Of a stretch of 32,740 bases of DNA, positions 31,700-32,740 are shown piece after piece; the stretch's first letter is position 1, and each line of letters opens with the position of its first letter. Where the stretch lies: positions 1-32,740 of the forward strand of contig NZ_JAKSYL010000165.1 of the NCBI RefSeq assembly GCF_022829515.1. Reading direction: 5' to 3'. Under the pieces are notes generated by a model, which did no database searches, was not told the origin of the DNA, and worked only from the letters and a program-made list of their open reading frames with translations. Position numbers and translations under genes: made by a program. This DNA comes from Methylobacterium sp. J-048 (GTDB taxonomy: Bacteria > Pseudomonadota > Alphaproteobacteria > Rhizobiales > Beijerinckiaceae).

Positions 31700-32601
31700 T
31701 GACCTGACCGGTATTTTGGACCGAGCCGATTGAGAGGCTACTGCATGGTGGCAGCCATGGGTAGCCGGAAGGCCAGATCCGGGTAGCTGACGGGGGGGGG
31801 CGGCCGATAGCCCAGCGACGAATGCGGTCGGACGCGGTTGTAGGTGTTTTGCCACAGACCGATCACGGTCTGCGCCTCCTTTAACGAGTAGAAGATCTCC
31901 TGGCGCAGGCACTCGTCACGAAGCTTGCCGTTGAAGCTCTCACAATACCCGTTCTCCCACGGCGATCCTGGTGCGATGTACTGGATCTGTGAGCCAGTTT
32001 TGGCGACCCATTTGCGCAGCGCCTTCGAGATCATCTCGGGGCCATTGTCGCAGCGGATGTGTTCCGGGATGCCGTGTAGGCACATCGCCTCCGCCAGCGC
32101 CTCGATCACGCCCGCGCTGTTGATGCGTCGCGCCACCTTCAGCGCCAGACAAGCCCGGCTATGCTCGTCGATCAGCGTCAGGATCCGGAGCGAGCGTCCG
32201 TCGTGGGTCCGGGCCTGGACGAAGTCAAAACTCCAGACGTGGTTGCGATGGAGCGGGCGCAGCCGCACGCAGGATCCATCGTTCAGCCACAGGCGACTGC
32301 GTGGTCGGTGCTTTTGCGGGACCTTGAGCCCCTCGCGACGCCAGATGCGCTGAACCCGATCCTTACCCACCTGCCATCCTGCTGCCTGCAGCAGCGCGGT
32401 GACGCGGCGGTAGCCGTAGCGCCCATACTCGGACGCCGAGGCGATGATGGCACGGGTCAGCGCATCCTCGTCGGCCGGCAACGTGGACACGTAGCGCTGC
32501 GTGCCCCGATGCTGGCCGACGATCCGGCAGGCGTGACGTTCCGAGAGGTCGTACTTCTCCCGGATGCCGTCCAACGCCTGCCTGCGTCGCTCGGGGGCTA
32601 C
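31700..32601 (-). mobile_element. IS3-family insertion sequence, copy B, truncated at the orfA end (902 bp)
   Basis: The end beside TadG reads TGACCTGACCGGTATTTTGG, typical of an IS3 terminus. The element then holds orfB, but the sequence switches at 32602 to a copy of the LuxR-type gene, so orfA and the other inverted repeat are absent. It is not a copy of IS3 element A: the orfB proteins are clearly different, though of one family. Confidence 0.75.
31738..32574 (-). CDS. IS3-family OrfB transposase (278 aa, N-terminus uncertain)
   Basis: The HTH_21-like region (YDLSERHACRIVGQHRGTQR) is followed by the DDE core: Asp in WSFDFVQARTHD, Asp in IRCDNGPEMISK, Glu in GYCESFNGKLRDE, and the C-terminal RVRPHSSLGYRPP motif. 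The frame starts at TTG 32574 but remains open to the junction at 32601, where it should normally join orfA. Without orfA the OrfAB transposase cannot form, so the element is probably immobile on its own. Confidence 0.8.
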   Translation of the reverse strand: MDGIREKYDLSERHACRIVGQHRGTQRYVSTLPADEDALTRAIIASASEYGRYGYRRVTALLQAAGWQVGKDRVQRIWRREGLKVPQKHRPRSRLWLNDGSCVRLRPLHRNHVWSFDFVQARTHDGRSLRILTLIDEHSRACLALKVARRINSAGVIEALAEAMCLHGIPEHIRCDNGPEMISKALRKWVAKTGSQIQYIAPGSPWENGYCESFNGKLRDECLRQEIFYSLKEAQTVIGLWQNTYNRVRPHSSLGYRPPPPVSYPDLAFRLPMAATMQ

Positions 32602-32740
32602 GGCAGGACCCTGTCAACAACCAGGCCGCTGTGTTTCACGATTGGGGTGACAATCCCAGTTACGCACAGTTGTATTTTGAGCGCTATGCGGCCCTAAATC
32701 CCTATCTTCCAGCTATATCTTTTGTTCCGACTGGGGTCGT
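32602..32740 (+). repeat. Second copy of the LuxR-type gene interior (139 bp, continues beyond window)
   Basis: Bases 32602-32740 equal 25410-25548 except for two changes: T to C in GTACAG (Val to Ala) and T to C in TATTTTCC (Phe to Leu). The orientation is the same, so these are direct repeats 7192 bp apart. The frame is preserved and would encode WQDPVNNQAAVFHDWGDNP and onward. The 5' part of this copy is replaced by the IS3 element. Confidence 0.95.

Noticed and set aside
1..32740. CRISPR array, tRNA or rRNA genes
   Set aside because: No regularly spaced repeats with unique spacers, no cloverleaf with a T-loop GTTCRANNC in a proper context, and no rRNA-like stretch were seen by eye.

Overview
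The window is high-GC DNA whose gene content fits an alphaproteobacterium of the Methylobacterium/Methylorubrum type: HWE-family sensor kinases with GAF/PAS inputs, a Crp/Fnr regulator, and a run of small general-stress genes (GlsB/YeaQ, DUF2382/YsnF, YidB, CsbD). The genus is an inference from gene content and style; no rRNA or tRNA was seen to fix it. The many insertion sequences and gene remnants suggest accessory DNA, either a plasmid or a chromosomal island.

Layout. 1-2.6 kb: the end of an unknown gene, an SH3-type secreted protein broken by an in-frame TAG, and several small secreted or membrane proteins. 2.6-3.7 kb: a complete IS481-family element lying between two unrelated truncated genes. 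3.7-7.9 kb (minus strand): an operon of a Crp/Fnr regulator, a 1061-residue GAF-GAF-PAS-HWE kinase overlapping it by ATGA, and the 5' stub of a second PAS kinase cut by the IS481. 8.1-9.4 kb: a small acidic protein, a strong intrinsic terminator and a frameshifted HAD-family dehalogenase. 9.7-12.7 kb (plus strand): a hybrid kinase (GAF-GAF-PAS-HisKA-HATPase-REC-REC) whose first GAF domain is closely similar to that of the HWE kinase. 12.7-13.45 kb: two related MITE-like repeats of about 180 bp, each immediately followed by the 3' end of a decayed enzyme gene (citrate synthase, then amine oxidase). 13.8-15.3 kb: a PAS-PAS-PAS-LuxR regulator.

15.4-22.7 kb is a co-directional run of thirteen small or medium genes. 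Most look like envelope or general-stress proteins, with translational coupling in a membrane protein-DUF2382-DUF2382 trio. The neighbouring kinases are plausible controllers, but this is inferred from position and family only. 22.7-23.4 kb holds a decayed transaldolase fragment.

23.4-26.4 kb has a lower-GC look and carries a Tat-exported bicupin of the oxalate decarboxylase family, a small secreted protein coupled to it, and a divergent LuxR-type regulator. 26.7-27.1 kb holds two tiny membrane or secreted proteins. From 27.8 kb to the end the DNA is rearranged: an integrase N-terminal stub, an IS3 element whose orfB carries two inverted 22-bp insertions of one short repeat, an orphan prepilin peptidase, a TadG-like protein cut by a second IS3 copy, and finally a 139-bp near-identical second copy of the interior of the LuxR gene joined to the truncated IS. 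The two LuxR segments are direct repeats about 7.2 kb apart.
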